Shown: positions 63,012-64,000 of the stretch, in pieces
How the letters are laid out: the number at the start of each line of letters is the position of its first letter
How positions within the stretch are numbered: position 1 is the stretch's first letter
Origin: Pleionea sediminis
Lineage (GTDB): Bacteria > Pseudomonadota > Gammaproteobacteria > Enterobacterales > Kangiellaceae
Direction: 5' to 3'
Assembly: GCF_007570825.1 (NCBI RefSeq)
Contig: NZ_SUNB01000001.1
Location: 434,001-498,000 of the forward strand
DNA length: 64,000 nt
Translations under genes and position numbers: made by a program
The notes under the pieces: generated by a model
What the model was told of the DNA's origin: nothing
Seen by the model: only the letters and a program-made list of their open reading frames with translations
Database searches by the model: none

Positions 63012-64000
63012 ATGAAAGAACATATAAAGGAAAAAACAAATTATTTTGCTTTGTTCAAGCAAGCCTTAAAGGGCGATATAAAACATGACTTTACAGAGGG
63101 TTCGATTGGTAAAGCGGCATTCCTATTAGCGGTACCCATGGTTCTTGAGATGAGCATGGAATCCATATTTGCAATTGTCGATATTTTCTTTGTCTCAGGG
63201 CTCGGTTCGGAGGCGATTGCTGTTGTCGGTTTAACCGAAGCCGTAATTACGCTCCTTTATGCCATTGCGATAGGATTGAGTATGGCTGTCACTGCAATGA
63301 TTGCCCGTCGTGTGGGAGAAAAGAATACTGAAGCCGCCAGTTTAGTTGCCGGACAAACACTATGGGCTGGACTGATTGTTGGAATTACTGTTGGTCTTTC
63401 CGGCATTGTCTTTGCAAAACCTATTTTGGCATTTATGGGAGCCTCTCCAAGCGTTTTAGAAAATGGCGAGAGTTACACCATGATCATGCTCGGTGGCTCT
63501 ATCACCATACTTTACTTATTCCTAATCAACGCCATTTTCCGGGGTGCAGGCGACGCAACTATAGCGATGCGGTCTTTATGGCTCGCTAATGGCATCAACA
63601 TTGTGCTCGACCCATTATTAATCTACGGAATTGGTCCTTTTCCTGAAATGGGCGTAACTGGCGCTGCAGTTGCAACAACTATTGGCCGTGGTGTCGGTGT
63701 TTTGTATCAACTGTATCATTTATTTGATATAAGACGCCGAGTCGGGGTTCAAGCTCAACACTTGAAACTTGCACCGCAGATTCTTTCGCGAATTGCGAGA
63801 GTGTCCATAGGTGGAATCATGCAATTCCTCATTGCCACCGCAAGCTGGGTAGTTTTAGTCAGAATTGTTTCTCAATACGGAAGCGAAGCCGTCGCCGGAT
63901 ACACAATTGCTATTCGGATAATTATTTTCACTATTTTACCCGCATGGGGATTGAGCAACGCAGTGGCCACTTTGGTCGGTCAAAATTTGGGAGCTGGAAA
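63012..64000 (+). CDS. MATE family efflux transporter (3'-truncated by the window)
   Basis: At least 329 residues, running past the right edge. ATG 63012 is preceded by GAGAGAGGA. MATE features: an N-terminal extension (MKEHIKEKTNYFALFKQALK), then helices with EGSIGKAAFLLAVPMVLEMS, FVSGLGSEAIAVVGLTEAV, ARRVGEKNTEAASLVAGQ and FRGAGDATIAM. The C-lobe begins at QILSRIARVSIGGIMQFLIA and includes AGYTIAIRIIIFTILPAWGL. Sodium- or proton-coupled export of cationic compounds is expected. A long N-terminus before TM1 is typical of the NorM/DinF-related bacterial subgroup. Confidence 0.93.
   Translation, partial: MKEHIKEKTNYFALFKQALKGDIKHDFTEGSIGKAAFLLAVPMVLEMSMESIFAIVDIFFVSGLGSEAIAVVGLTEAVITLLYAIAIGLSMAVTAMIARRVGEKNTEAASLVAGQTLWAGLIVGITVGLSGIVFAKPILAFMGASPSVLENGESYTMIMLGGSITILYLFLINAIFRGAGDATIAMRSLWLANGINIVLDPLLIYGIGPFPEMGVTGAAVATTIGRGVGVLYQLYHLFDIRRRVGVQAQHLKLAPQILSRIARVSIGGIMQFLIATASWVVLVRIVSQYGSEAVAGYTIAIRIIIFTILPAWGLSNAVATLVGQNLGAG

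Noticed and set aside
1-64000. CRISPR arrays, tRNA/rRNA genes, prophage or insertion-sequence genes
   Set aside because: I saw no regularly spaced repeats, no tRNA or rRNA sequence, and no transposase, integrase or phage structural genes on either strand.

Overview
The window is about 64 kb of AT-rich chromosomal DNA (roughly 40% G+C by eye) from a free-living, probably marine, proteolytic gammaproteobacterium. RdgC, YfbR, YebG, DNA polymerase II, TapT, YaaA, DUF1415, DUF2750 and CPXCG proteins together point to Gammaproteobacteria. Large secreted peptidases, glycine-betaine synthesis and many c-di-GMP proteins fit a Kangiella/Aliikangiella/Pleionea-like lineage; that placement is inference. 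I see no rRNA, tRNA, CRISPR array, prophage or insertion sequence. It is mostly ordinary chromosome with some accessory content.

Layout. 0-5.3 kb: a secreted bulb-lectin/DUF5011 protein, an EVE-domain protein and a thermolysin-like M4 protease. 5.5-11.3 kb: VOC protein, YfbR, a membrane diguanylate cyclase, a LysE exporter, an XRE regulator, a membrane protein and a DUF6482 protein. 11.3-19.9 kb: a minus-strand signalling block of an HD-GYP response regulator, a hybrid kinase with an N-terminal Hpt-like segment and three receivers, a six-TM multi-PAS kinase and a terminal receiver protein. 20-26.3 kb: thioesterase, lipoprotein, GAF-PAS-GGDEF-EAL protein, PQQ-type dehydrogenase, membrane protein and TapT. 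26.4-31 kb: two lipoprotein peptidases (M3, S9A). 31-42 kb: MFS transporter, CPXCG protein, hydrolase-OsmC fusion, YaaA, exported ATP-dependent DNA ligase, small proteins, RdgC, a DUF4440/DUF1415/ProXp-like operon and an S10 carboxypeptidase. 42-49 kb: YebG, a two-gene glycine-betaine operon, hybrid peroxiredoxin-glutaredoxin, DNA polymerase II, a YbaK-type deacylase, a DUF2158 protein and an unlisted 59-residue Cys-containing peptide. 49.5-54.9 kb: a CadC-like regulator, an ECF sigma operon preceded by a candidate structured RNA, a GNAT protein and a receiver protein. 54.9-62.3 kb: an RND efflux operon (lipoprotein adaptor and two permeases) behind a perfect inverted repeat. The right edge cuts a MATE transporter.

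Themes. (1) Peptide scavenging: M4, M3, S9A and S10 peptidases, all with export signals. (2) c-di-GMP and phosphorelay control: one diguanylate cyclase, one GGDEF-EAL protein, one HD-GYP protein and two large kinases. (3) Osmotic and oxidative stress: GSMT+SDMT, hyPrx5, YaaA and OsmC. (4) Efflux: RND, MATE, LysE and MFS.

The least explained element is a minus-strand intergenic patch at about 53.19-53.43 kb. It has near-50% G+C, an extended -10 promoter and a strong intrinsic terminator, which suggests an undescribed small RNA or leader ahead of the ECF sigma operon. Other items for a second look are the RND operator, the missing normal start codon of the MFS gene, small proteins at 36.1 and 49.3 kb, and the inverted-repeat-rich leader of the betaine operon.
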